DNA from: JAZKFT01 sp043760535
Lineage (GTDB): Bacteria > Bacteroidota > Bacteroidia > Chitinophagales > Chitinophagaceae
Length of the DNA stretch: 8,187 nucleotides
Reading direction: 5' to 3'
Assembly: GCA_043760535.1 (NCBI GenBank)
Contig: JAYUOV010000303.1
Span: 1-8,187, forward strand
Every line of letters starts with the position of its first letter. Position 1 is the first letter of the stretch. Positions 1-7,194 of this stretch are shown in pieces. The notes below the pieces were generated by a model. The model was not told where the DNA came from and did not search any database. It saw only the letters and a program-made list of their open reading frames with translations. Position numbers and translations under genes: made by a program.

Positions 1-3000
1 AGCCTGCATAATGCGTATCATCACCCATACTAAAAATGGCATTTTGGCCAAAGCGTATTTGAGTGGATGATGAAAAATTTTGTACCGGGGCCGCCGTATT
101 TAGGGCACCTGCAATATCGAGGCTAGCGGTTCTTTTCCATACGCCTGGGGTGGTGGGTTGGTTGGCATCCAAATCGTATAGCAATATCCAGGCGCTGGTT
201 TCGCTTCCCCTGATGTAGATTTTATTAGCTGCGTTTGGTGTCTGATAAGTGCCGTGTTGTTTAAACTGAACATCGAACCGAACCTCGTCTGTAGCTGCAT
301 TATAGGCCGACATGTTAAAAGTGCCGGTGAGATAATTGTTGCTGCCCGAACCAGTGAATTTATTAACATCCACAGTCATAGCCCTGTTGCCGCTGCGGGC
401 AATGCCTGTATTTACAAAAGTTCTTACACGCCCGTTTGTGGTGCTGGTACTAAAATCCCAACTGTCTAAACTATCTATCCCGGTTTTGTTAGCATTTATT
501 TCTGAAACCGGTGCTGCATCAAAGTTTTCTATAAAAGGGCTGGCTAAAGAAAGGGGTGCATTTTTTAGTTGCCGTATTGTTTTTCTAAGGGTGTCGTTGG
601 TTACAGCCGGATCGGCAGCAGTATTTTTTACCACCGCCACAATATTGTAAGTGCCAGGCTGCGAAAAATCTAAACCCGGAATGGTATGTGTAAATGTGCT
701 GCCCGCAATTACGGTAGCCCCTAAAGGAATGGTTATAAAACCGCTGCCATTAATACTATACTTTATTTCGAAACCAGTAATGCTTACATCGTCCAGATTT
801 TTAATCCGAATATCGAGGTCGGTGGAAGCGGTAAGTGCAGACAAAGTGGCTATTCTTCCTGTGCCGGGGTTTACAATTGCATCCAGCTTTAAATCTCCAT
901 CGCTAATGCCCATAGAGCAGCTACCCACATTTGGTTGGTAAGGGCTGCCATTATCCCTTCGGCCAGCTATACCTGCTTTTCTTGGCCTTACAGAAAACCA
1001 ATAAACTGAATCTTTATCGAGTCCGTTTACTATAAAACTGGTAGTAGCCGTTGTGCCAATAGAAACCATATCCATCCCCTGTTTCATCAGCACTTCGTAG
1101 TCAATATCCGGCGAAGCCGAAATACTATTCCAAGTTATTTTGCAGTAGCCCTCGCATTGCTCAGCTACCGGGGCATAGCCATGAAAAGCTGGTGGCAACA
1201 ATACGAACCTGCCAGAATTACTGCTAAACCCTGTTCCATTTTCACTAAGCCTTAATCGGGCAGTATTTGTTTCAATGGCAGGCATTGTTGGTATAGTCCA
1301 GTTATAATAAGTAGCAGTATCCGATATGGTAGTACTTATCGTAGTCCAGCTAATGCCATCATTTAGGGAATACTCTAGGGTTCGGGTATTATTAGGTGTG
1401 CCATAATCGCTCCAATGCACCACACACAAATCGCCGGGGAAGTAACTGTCTTTTTCAAAAGGGACAGACAGTTTTAAACCTTCTGGCAAATAATCGTATG
1501 CTATAAAATATTCTTGTGAAGGGTTTACGTTTACTGCAGTTCCTTTTACACGAATGGTATAGGTGCCCACCGGATTGTTGATAATAACCTGTTCGCTATT
1601 ATTAATATGGTCGGCGCCAGTTACAGATAGGTTGGCCACATGGGCAGGTAGCGTATCCAGTTTTTGCGGATAAACAATATTGCCCATACCATCTACCAGC
1701 TCCAGATCCAGGTCGTTTACCAAAGTATGGCTGGCAAAGATGGCAGCGGCAGGGTCGTGCCAGTACAGCATTACTTTAAGCCGTGCAGTACTTGCCGGTA
1801 CGGTTATACTTTGAGTTTGTACACCTGCGGTGGAAATACTACCGGAGTAAAAATGGCTGTTTTTAATCATGTCTAAATTCCGTTCCAGGTTCAGTGTGCC
1901 ATAGCCATGCCTAAAGTCGGGCCCTGCATTACCTATATCTAGGCCGCCATTCATTAAAACAGCCTTCATTAAACCACTTTTAGGGTTAATAGTAAATTGG
2001 GCTTTATACTGCTCTACCATTAAAGCCAACCCACCTGTAACAGCTGGTGCAGCCTGGCTGGTACCCCATCCGCTGGCATAGTCGCCGGTGCTGGATGGAG
2101 AAATAATTTCTTCTCCCAATGCCATCATCTCTGGCTTTAACCTGCCATCTTTTACAGGGCCGCTGCTGCTGGTACCGCTGGCATACATGGTGCGGTCTGT
2201 ACGGCCAACGGTAACTACATTTTTAGCACTCTGGTAGCCACTTAATACATTGCCATAATGATAAACATAAGGCGGTACGGCTACCTCACCATCATTACCC
2301 GAAGCAAAAACATGCAATAATTCGGGAAACTGAAATGCCTGCTGATCTAGTACCTGGCTGTATAAATCATACACCCCTTCGTAGGTGGAGTCGCCGGTAA
2401 CAGTGCCATAGCTGTTATTGGTAAGCACCATGCCATAATCATTTACATAAGCAGCGGCGTTTAAATAAATACCGCCAAATAACTGGCTTACAATAGTGGC
2501 CTGTGGTGCATAGCCACGGCTTAAAAATCTAAATATGCCGGCCCCGGCTACTGTACCTGTTACATGTGTGCCATGTACATTATAAAAAAATGGGTTGTGG
2601 TTTATTACTTTACCTTGTAAATCTATATGATTGGTTGGGTTGCCATCATCACCCACACCTACGGTTACGCCTTTGCCGGTTAAATTATAACCACCTGCTG
2701 CAATTGGGGCTGTAGCAATATTACTTCTTGCCATATCCCGGCTTCGGTTATTCAGCTTTTTATCCTGCGGATGTGCAGGCTCTATATATTCTACAAATGG
2801 AATGGCGGCAAGCTCAACTAGGTTAGATGAAAGAATGTGGCATTGGAAAATATGATACGCTTCTAATGGCGAAGACTGAAGTGCATATCCATTTTGTTGC
2901 AAGTAATTTTTTGCATCGGCTATGGTGATGGCCTTTGATATTTTTACCAATACATCCATCCTTCCATTACTGCCATTTATCCAGCTAAATTTTTCGGGCT

Positions 3001-3370
3001 GCAATAGTGTGCTGCTTAGTTTTAGTGTAGCAGGCATATAGGCAATGCCTTTAACCCCAACTTGTTGTAAAAGGGTTTTTTCTACATTTCCCGTTACAGC
3101 AGCGTTGTAACTAAAGGGCGGCAAATACTCTAGCAATTCTATACCTGCATTTTTAATCGCTTCTTTTTGAGCTGCTGAAATGGGCTGGGCAAATTGTAAC
3201 AAAACAAAAAATTTTCCTGAAACCGGCTGCTGCTTTTTCCAGAAAAGGGAAGGATTAAAAGCAGCTACTGAAGGAACAGAAAGCCTGCCCGTGCTAAACT
3301 GCAGGGTAGATTGTGCAATACTTGTTTGCGAAAAAACAAGGCAGCATAAAAATGTAAAAACTTTCTTCAT
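1..3370 (-). CDS. Secreted subtilisin-like serine peptidase (S8, Kp43-like), multidomain, C-terminus cut by window edge
   Basis: At least 1123 residues are read without a stop, and the 3' end lies beyond base 1. An ATG at 3370 opens a signal peptide (cleavage near SIA/QS, residue 19), so the product is exported. Residues 50-200 form a propeptide that looks like two I9-type units. The S8 domain spans about 232-500: Asp241 in VGVGDDG, His266 in HGTHVTGT, oxyanion Asn359 in FASGND and Ser438 in GTSQAAP, so it should be active. A beta-sandwich typical of Kp43-type subtilases follows (about 505-615, with LVNDLDLELVD and NNSEQVIINNPVGTYTIRV), then an FN3-like domain (about 722-796), a CARDB-like stretch and a jelly-roll or MAM-like region from about 947. 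Family knowledge suggests an extracellular protease with broad protein substrates. Type IX secretion is inferred only, because the sorting domain would be off the window. Codon use matches the neighbouring core genes. Confidence 0.93.
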   Translation of the reverse strand, partial: MKKVFTFLCCLVFSQTSIAQSTLQFSTGRLSVPSVAAFNPSLFWKKQQPVSGKFFVLLQFAQPISAAQKEAIKNAGIELLEYLPPFSYNAAVTGNVEKTLLQQVGVKGIAYMPATLKLSSTLLQPEKFSWINGSNGRMDVLVKISKAITIADAKNYLQQNGYALQSSPLEAYHIFQCHILSSNLVELAAIPFVEYIEPAHPQDKKLNNRSRDMARSNIATAPIAAGGYNLTGKGVTVGVGDDGNPTNHIDLQGKVINHNPFFYNVHGTHVTGTVAGAGIFRFLSRGYAPQATIVSQLFGGIYLNAAAYVNDYGMVLTNNSYGTVTGDSTYEGVYDLYSQVLDQQAFQFPELLHVFASGNDGEVAVPPYVYHYGNVLSGYQSAKNVVTVGRTDRTMYASGTSSSGPVKDGRLKPEMMALGEEIISPSSTGDYASGWGTSQAAPAVTGGLALMVEQYKAQFTINPKSGLMKAVLMNGGLDIGNAGPDFRHGYGTLNLERNLDMIKNSHFYSGSISTAGVQTQSITVPASTARLKVMLYWHDPAAAIFASHTLVNDLDLELVDGMGNIVYPQKLDTLPAHVANLSVTGADHINNSEQVIINNPVGTYTIRVKGTAVNVNPSQEYFIAYDYLPEGLKLSVPFEKDSYFPGDLCVVHWSDYGTPNNTRTLEYSLNDGISWTTISTTISDTATYYNWTIPTMPAIETNTARLRLSENGTGFSSNSGRFVLLPPAFHGYAPVAEQCEGYCKITWNSISASPDIDYEVLMKQGMDMVSIGTTATTSFIVNGLDKDSVYWFSVRPRKAGIAGRRDNGSPYQPNVGSCSMGISDGDLKLDAIVNPGTGRIATLSALTASTDLDIRIKNLDDVSITGFEIKYSINGSGFITIPLGATVIAGSTFTHTIPGLDFSQPGTYNIVAVVKNTAADPAVTNDTLRKTIRQLKNAPLSLASPFIENFDAAPVSEINANKTGIDSLDSWDFSTSTTNGRVRTFVNTGIARSGNRAMTVDVNKFTGSGSNNYLTGTFNMSAYNAATDEVRFDVQFKQHGTYQTPNAANKIYIRGSETSAWILLYDLDANQPTTPGVWKRTASLDIAGALNTAAPVQNFSSSTQIRFGQNAIFSMGDDTHYAG

Positions 3371-3410
3371 TTAATTTTTTTTAAATATGATGGCTACTGA
3401 AAGTTTGTAC

Positions 3411-3430
3411 AAAAAAACCTGCAAAAGCAG
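3411..3430 (-). terminator. Weak intrinsic terminator candidate after the lipoprotein gene
   Basis: On the minus strand a CTGC-TTTT-GCAG hairpin (4 bp stem, 3419-3430) is followed by G and seven T. It starts 18 bases after the TAA of the small lipoprotein gene and lies before the protease start at 3370. The stem is short, so termination may be partial and the protease gene could receive read-through or have its own promoter. Confidence 0.35.
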
Positions 3431-3447
3431 CCGTTTTATCTAACAGG

Positions 3448-3639
3448 TTAATAATTCATCCCTTTAATTTTAAACTTAGATTTCTTTTGGGGTTTTTCGC
3501 CACCAAGTACCTTTTCTGCACCCATGGTGGCACTATTAGTAGGGCAGCCACGCTTACTGCTGGCACAGGAAGTAACAAGCAACAGAAAAGTAGCGTAAGA
3601 AAAAATAAAAACCATTGCGGAGGTAGATTTTTTTGCCAT
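3448..3639 (-). CDS. Very small putative lipoprotein, 63 residues
   Basis: The N-terminus has a lysine pair, a hydrophobic stretch (residues 8-22, VFIFSYATFLLLV) and a lipobox V22-T23-S24-C25, so signal peptidase II would leave a mature peptide of only 39 residues acylated on Cys25. The mature part begins CASSKRGCPTNS, has one further cysteine (Cys32), and ends in a lysine-rich tail (KPQKKSKFKIKG). The ATG at 3639 gives the only arrangement in which a charged N-terminus precedes the hydrophobic core. No known domain is recognised and no function can be given. It sits 53 bases after the carbonic anhydrase-like gene on the same strand and before the protease gene. The clear lipobox argues that it is a real gene, although the length leaves some doubt. 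Confidence 0.65.
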   Translation of the reverse strand: MAKKSTSAMVFIFSYATFLLLVTSCASSKRGCPTNSATMGAEKVLGGEKPQKKSKFKIKGMNY

Positions 3640-3658
3640 TGCGTAAAGTTACTTGTAG

Positions 3659-3687
3659 AAAAGATACGCCCAAAGACCTAGCACAAA
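3659..3687 (-). promoter_or_regulatory. Possible Bacteroidota-type promoter for the small lipoprotein gene
   Basis: On the minus strand TTTG (3687-3684) and TATCTTTT (3666-3659) are 17 bases apart, about 20 bases before the ATG at 3639. The second box matches seven of the eight positions of the -7 consensus TAnnTTTG. The spacing is slightly shorter than the usual 19-21. This is weak evidence from the pattern alone. Confidence 0.25.
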
Positions 3688-3692
3688 CTTTT

Positions 3693-4208
3693 TTACGAAG
3701 TAAACCAACTGCTGTACAACACATAATTATTGGCTATCCGGTTTATTTCTCCTTCAATTAATTCGGGTGAAACATCCTTTAGTTTTTTGGCCGGAATGCC
3801 AGCAAAAATAGTACCTGCGGGTACATGGGTACCTTCGGTAAGTACAGCGCCTGCTGCTATAATGCTGTTGCTTTCTACCACACAGGCATCCATAATAATG
3901 GCGCCCATACCTACTAGTACATTGTCGTGTATGGTGCAGCCGTGTACTATTGCATGATGGCCAATACTTACATTATTGCCTATTTCTGTTGGGTGTTTCA
4001 GATATGTGCAATGGATGCAGGCACCATCCTGCACATTTACCTTATTGCCCATTTTAATGTGGTTTACATCGCCCCGTATTACGGCGTTAAACCATATACT
4101 ACAATCATTACCCGTAACTACATTGCCCACAATAGTGGCGTTGGGGGCTATAAAATTATTTACACCAAATGTGGGGCTAACCCCTTTTACCGGAAGAATA
4201 ATTGCCAT
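3693..4208 (-). CDS. Gamma-carbonic anhydrase family protein (YrdA/PaaY/CaiE-like left-handed beta-helix)
   Basis: The 171-residue length is typical for the family. Imperfect hexapeptide repeats run from about residue 20 to 140 (for example IVGNVV, VLVGMGAIIMDACVV, IIAAGAVL), which build a left-handed beta-helix that trimerises. The three zinc ligands are present at His66 (ACIHC), His84 (SIGHH) and His89 (IVHGC), as are the conserved Arg45, Asp47 (RGDV) and Gln60-Asp61 (VNVQDG). The loop that carries the proton-shuttle glutamates in archaeal Cam is absent, as in YrdA and CamH members. Carbonic anhydrase activity is therefore possible but not assured; related proteins act as thioesterases or have unknown roles. 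It is probably cytoplasmic, as no signal peptide is seen. The ATG at 4208 gives the standard N-terminus. It lies 76 bases downstream of ruvC on the same strand, with no clear terminator between them. Confidence 0.93.
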   Translation of the reverse strand: MAIILPVKGVSPTFGVNNFIAPNATIVGNVVTGNDCSIWFNAVIRGDVNHIKMGNKVNVQDGACIHCTYLKHPTEIGNNVSIGHHAIVHGCTIHDNVLVGMGAIIMDACVVESNSIIAAGAVLTEGTHVPAGTIFAGIPAKKLKDVSPELIEGEINRIANNYVLYSSWFTS

Positions 4209-4284
4209 TTATAATTTTTATTTAAGATTTTATTAAGCCTAATAGAAATGTGATAGTGTGTATGAACCTGTTTTGCACCATTCT

Positions 4285-4911
4285 TTATTTTGCCCTGCCG
4301 GGGTTTGCTTTTAAAAAATCTTCCCAGCCCTTCATTTTTTTGCCTGCCAGTTTTACCATGGGGCTGGTAAGCTGGTAATGGTGGCAAAGTGCTACAGCAA
4401 GGGCATCGGTGGCATCGTAGTACTGAGGCTTTTCATCCAGTTTTAAAATGGTTTGCAGCATTTTCCAAACCTGATCTTTATCTGCATTGCCATTGCCGGT
4501 AATGCTTTGTTTTACTTTTTTGGGCGAATACTCGGTTACTTCTAGGCCATGCGTCATAGCTACGGCAATGGCTACGCCTTGTGCCCGGCCTAGCTTTAAC
4601 ATGCTCTGTACATTCTTTCCAAAAAATGGGGCTTCAATGGCAAAAACGGTTGGCTTATGTTTTTTAATTATTTCGTTTATACAGGCGTGGATCAGTTCCA
4701 GCCTTTCGTACACATCTTTTTTGGTGGAAAGCTTTAACACATCCATGTGCAGCATTTTAAGCTGGTTGCCAGTGCATTGTAGCAATGCATAGCCCATTAC
4801 TACCGTGCCGGGATCTACGCCGAGAATAATGGTGGTGGGTTTAGCTTCGGCTATTGGTTTGGCGGTGGCTGGTTTAATGGGAGTGGTTATATTTATTTTT
4901 TTTACAGGCAT
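4285..4911 (-). CDS. ruvC: Crossover junction endodeoxyribonuclease RuvC
   Basis: RuvC resolves Holliday junctions by paired symmetric cuts as a dimer, working with RuvAB in recombination and repair. With the ATG at 4911 the protein has 208 residues. The four acidic metal ligands are present: Asp33 (ILGVDPGT), Glu93 (AIEAPFFGKN), and Asp166 and Asp169 (YDATDALA). The basic EYSPKKVKQSITGNG segment matches the DNA-binding part of the family. E. coli RuvC has 173 residues; this one adds about 26 N-terminal residues rich in Pro, Ala, Lys and Thr and a lysine-rich C-terminal tail. The frame is open further upstream to a TTG at 4944, which would add 11 residues; ATG is preferred because no homologous sequence is apparent upstream of it. 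It is the first gene of a minus-strand group with the carbonic anhydrase-like gene. Confidence 0.93.
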   Translation of the reverse strand: MPVKKINITTPIKPATAKPIAEAKPTTIILGVDPGTVVMGYALLQCTGNQLKMLHMDVLKLSTKKDVYERLELIHACINEIIKKHKPTVFAIEAPFFGKNVQSMLKLGRAQGVAIAVAMTHGLEVTEYSPKKVKQSITGNGNADKDQVWKMLQTILKLDEKPQYYDATDALAVALCHHYQLTSPMVKLAGKKMKGWEDFLKANPGRAK

Positions 4912-4993
4912 GCTCTTTGGGGGATTCTGGTATTTTATATTCAAATACTGCGGCAGGAAAGCCCAATAGTGGACAGAACTCTGTACGGAGCGT

Positions 4994-5012
4994 CCCCGCC
5001 ATTCGGACGGGG
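4994..5012. repeat. GC-rich imperfect hairpin in the divergent intergenic region
   Basis: CCCCGCC (4994-5000) can pair with GGACGGGG (5005-5012) over seven GC pairs with one bulged A and an ATTC loop. It stands out in an otherwise AT-rich spacer between ruvC (minus) and the flippase gene (plus). No T-tract follows on either strand, so a terminator is unlikely. It may be a REP-like dispersed element or an RNA structure in a leader; the window alone cannot decide. Confidence 0.45.
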
Positions 5013-5075
5013 CAAGCGGTAATGAAGATGCTATCTGCTTAGTCGCTGAATAACAAAGAAAACATTTTGTGCCGA

Positions 5076-5124
5076 CACTAACCCCTAATCCCTAATCACC
5101 AAACCCTAACCACCAATTCCAAAC
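5076..5124. repeat. Degenerate 7-base tandem repeat (CCCTAAT-like), seven units
   Basis: The stretch divides exactly into seven heptamers: CACTAAC, CCCTAAT, CCCTAAT, CACCAAA, CCCTAAC, CACCAAT, TCCAAAC. The shared pattern is roughly C-M-C-Y-A-A-N. On the minus strand it gives three TTAGGG motifs and several G-runs. It ends 37 bases before the TTG start of the flippase gene, so it may lie in or near that promoter region. The phase is visible in the sequence; its function is unknown. Confidence 0.6.
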
Positions 5125-5161
5125 CAATCAACTATTTTGCGGCCTATAAAAATTTTAGCCT

Positions 5162-6166
5162 TTGCCGCTTAAAAAACGACTTCGCTTTTTTCTCAACTAT
5201 TTTGTTGGCCCGGTACTTTTTGTGGTAATGGCATTTTCCATTTACAGGCAAATACAGCACCAGGATAATTGGTTGCAGAAATGGCAAACCATTAAAACAT
5301 CGCTTACCGGTAGCAATGCATGGCTGCTGTATATGGTTATTGTTTTAATGCTGGTAAACTGGGGGTTAGAAGCCAGAAAATGGCAACTGCTACTGCGGCA
5401 CATGAAGAAAATTTCGTTTGGCAAAGCCTACAAAAGTGTGCTAAGCGGTGTGGCTTTTACCATGATTACGCCTAACAGAATGGGCGAATTTATAGGCCGT
5501 GTTTTTTATGTAGAAGATGGCCAACGCATACGTGCCGCTACGCTTACTATTGTGGGCAGCATTAGCCAATTGATTGTTACACTTGTGGCTGGCGTACTTG
5601 GGCTTTTGGTTTTGAGAAACGATATTATTGCCTCTCCACAAACAAACGATCTATCTTTTTTCTGGATTAACGGGTTGTTTTTTGGTACTGTGGCTGTGGT
5701 GGTGATGCTGGTTTTATTTTACTTTAAAATAAGCTGGCTGGTAAGAGTGGCCGAAAAAATACCCAGTATGCAGCAGTATATTTATTTCATTGTACTGCTG
5801 GATGATTTTAAAGCAACGGAATTGCTGCGAATACTGTCACTATCAGCTATAAGGTTTGGCGTATTTGTATTGCAATACATGCTCCTCTTTACCTTGTTCG
5901 ATGTGCAAATGCTTTGGTGGCAGGGGTGCTGTGCAGTATCGGTTATGTTTTTGATACTGGCCATTATACCCATGCCGGGCATAGCAGAACTGGGCATAAG
6001 AGGAAAGGCAAGCATGGCTTTGTTTATGATTTTCAGCAACAATTCCGTTGGCATTTTGGTTACCACCGGCAGCATTTGGCTTATTAACATTATTTTACCT
6101 GCCGTGCTTGGAAGTTTGCTAATGCTGAACGTTAAACTGTTTACTAAAAATGATGAACCCACATGA
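5162..6166 (+). CDS. Flippase-like integral membrane protein (LPG synthase TM / UPF0104 YbhN family)
   Basis: The 334 residues are strongly hydrophobic, with likely membrane segments near 12-29, 52-69, 125-151, 166-190, 225-247, 255-272 and 297-323. Family motifs are visible: NWGLEARKW (66-74), TPNRMGEFIGR (103-113) and PMPGIAELGIRG (270-281). Relatives include the flippase part of MprF and archaeal AglD; the MprF synthase domain is missing here, so lysyl-lipid synthesis is not expected. Transport or flipping of a lipid or lipid-linked glycan across the inner membrane is an inference. A TAG stop at 5156 limits the frame, and the first start is TTG at 5162, which gives a basic N-terminus (MPLKKRLRFF); the first ATG is codon 23, inside the first membrane segment, so TTG is preferred. 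The stop overlaps the next ATG (ATGA). Confidence 0.86.
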   Translation: MPLKKRLRFFLNYFVGPVLFVVMAFSIYRQIQHQDNWLQKWQTIKTSLTGSNAWLLYMVIVLMLVNWGLEARKWQLLLRHMKKISFGKAYKSVLSGVAFTMITPNRMGEFIGRVFYVEDGQRIRAATLTIVGSISQLIVTLVAGVLGLLVLRNDIIASPQTNDLSFFWINGLFFGTVAVVVMLVLFYFKISWLVRVAEKIPSMQQYIYFIVLLDDFKATELLRILSLSAIRFGVFVLQYMLLFTLFDVQMLWWQGCCAVSVMFLILAIIPMPGIAELGIRGKASMALFMIFSNNSVGILVTTGSIWLINIILPAVLGSLLMLNVKLFTKNDEPT

Positions 6167-6957
6167 AGAAACTATTTATTGCTTCCATAACCATCCTCAC
6201 ACTTGGCGTAAGTAAGGCAGATAACGATGGCTATTGCAACATCAAAAATTTTTGTTTTAAAAATGGTGAGAACGTTTCTTTCTATGTGTTTTACACTTTT
6301 GCAGGTATATGGGTACATGCCGGTACGGCAAAATTTACCACCCAGCTTGAAAACCTGAACAACAAACCGGTTTGGCATTTTACCGGTACCGGCGAAACCC
6401 TTAGCAGCTACGACTGGATTTATAAAGTACGGGACCGCTACGAAAGCTATGTGGATACACAAACCATGCAGCCCTTAAAATTTATCCGCAATGTGGATGA
6501 GGGTAGTTATAAAAAATACGAAAACGTAACTTTTAATAAAACCACCAATACGGCTATTGCAAAAGACGGTGTTTTTAAAACCCCACCCTGCATACAAGAT
6601 GTGATAAGCCAGGTGTATTATGCCCGAAACATCAACTTCGACAATTACAAAAAAGACGATAAAATAACCTTCGATATTTTTCTGGATAACGAAGTGTACC
6701 ACATGTACATCCGCTACATGGGCCGTGAAACGATTAAAACCCGGTACGGAAAATTTAAGTGCATCAAGTTTAAGCCGCTGCTGCTAAAAAGTTCCATTTT
6801 TGAAGGTGGCGAAAAAATGACCGTTTGGATAAGCGACGACCTGAACCGGTTACCCATCCGCATAGAAAGTGCCATAAGTGTAGGCAGTGTAAAAGTGGAT
6901 ATGATGATGTACAATAACCTGCGGCATCCGCTTACATCGCTGGTTAGTATCAGGTAA
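6163..6957 (+). CDS. Exported DUF3108-family protein
   Basis: The 264-residue product starts with a signal peptide (MKKLFIASITILTLGVSKA, cleavage after Ala19) with no lipobox, so it should be periplasmic or loosely outer-membrane associated. The remainder reads as alternating beta-strands and carries DUF3108 hallmarks: RYESYVDTQTMQPLKFIR (92-109), PPCIQDVISQVYYAR (about 141-155), RYGKFKCIKFKPL and VWISDDLNRLPIRIE near the C-terminus. The molecular function of DUF3108 is not established; a lipid-handling or envelope role is only a guess. Cysteines at 25 and 31 near the mature N-terminus could form a disulphide. Its ATG lies inside the last codon and stop of the flippase gene (ATGA overlap), which implies translational coupling and perhaps a joint job at the envelope. 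Confidence 0.88.
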   Translation: MKKLFIASITILTLGVSKADNDGYCNIKNFCFKNGENVSFYVFYTFAGIWVHAGTAKFTTQLENLNNKPVWHFTGTGETLSSYDWIYKVRDRYESYVDTQTMQPLKFIRNVDEGSYKKYENVTFNKTTNTAIAKDGVFKTPPCIQDVISQVYYARNINFDNYKKDDKITFDIFLDNEVYHMYIRYMGRETIKTRYGKFKCIKFKPLLLKSSIFEGGEKMTVWISDDLNRLPIRIESAISVGSVKVDMMMYNNLRHPLTSLVSIR

Positions 6958-7038
6958 TTATAGGAAGCGGCTTATAAAAGAACGTTTCATATAATAATGT
7001 TCAATGCTCAATAATCAATGGAGAAATGGTTTAAGGCC

Positions 7039-7194
7039 TTATGCAGGATGGGATTTAGTATTCCGTCTGTACATGACTGCTACTGATTGAATATTGATGG
7101 AGTTAAGTACAAAAGCTGATAGATATTCGTCTACTGGAACTGAAACAGGGATTTCCAAATAGCTGATGTGTTTGTCAGTTATGGTCGTACACAT
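7039..7194 (-). CDS. Small overlapping open frame, 51 codons, doubtful third gene of the toxin-antitoxin module
   Basis: An ATG at 7194 inside the end of the toxin gene opens a +1 frame that ends with TAA at 7039-7041, overlapping the toxin gene by 20 bases. The peptide begins MCTTITDKHISYLEIPVSVP, contains VDEYLSAFVLNSINIQSVAVMYRR and ends in KSHPA. The composition is protein-like, with two strand-like hydrophobic stretches and a basic end. No family is recognised. It could be a short third gene coupled to the toxin gene, the displaced 3' end of a longer ancestral toxin, or chance. The frame closes upstream at a TAG near 7226. Confidence 0.3.
   Translation of the reverse strand: MCTTITDKHISYLEIPVSVPVDEYLSAFVLNSINIQSVAVMYRRNTKSHPA

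Noticed and set aside
254..941. Several plus-strand open frames opposite the protease gene
   Set aside because: They are antisense shadows of the long minus-strand protease frame, with low-complexity products that show no domain features.
3402..3417. Sixteen-base match to the core of the Gateway attB1 cloning site (AAGTTTGTACAAAAAA)
   Set aside because: The match stops before the GCAGGCT end of attB1, the flanks are natural chromosomal sequence with intact genes, and no vector sequence or partner site is present. It is taken as coincidence in an AT-rich spacer.
4912..4944. TTG at 4944 as the ruvC start
   Set aside because: An ATG at 4911 is in frame, and the extra 11 residues show no family-like sequence; TTG remains possible but less likely.
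6955..6977. Imperfect inverted repeat TTATAGG / CTTATAA just after the DUF3108 stop as a terminator
   Set aside because: The stem is AT-rich with a mismatch and is followed by an A-rich rather than a T-rich tract, so it does not qualify as an intrinsic terminator.
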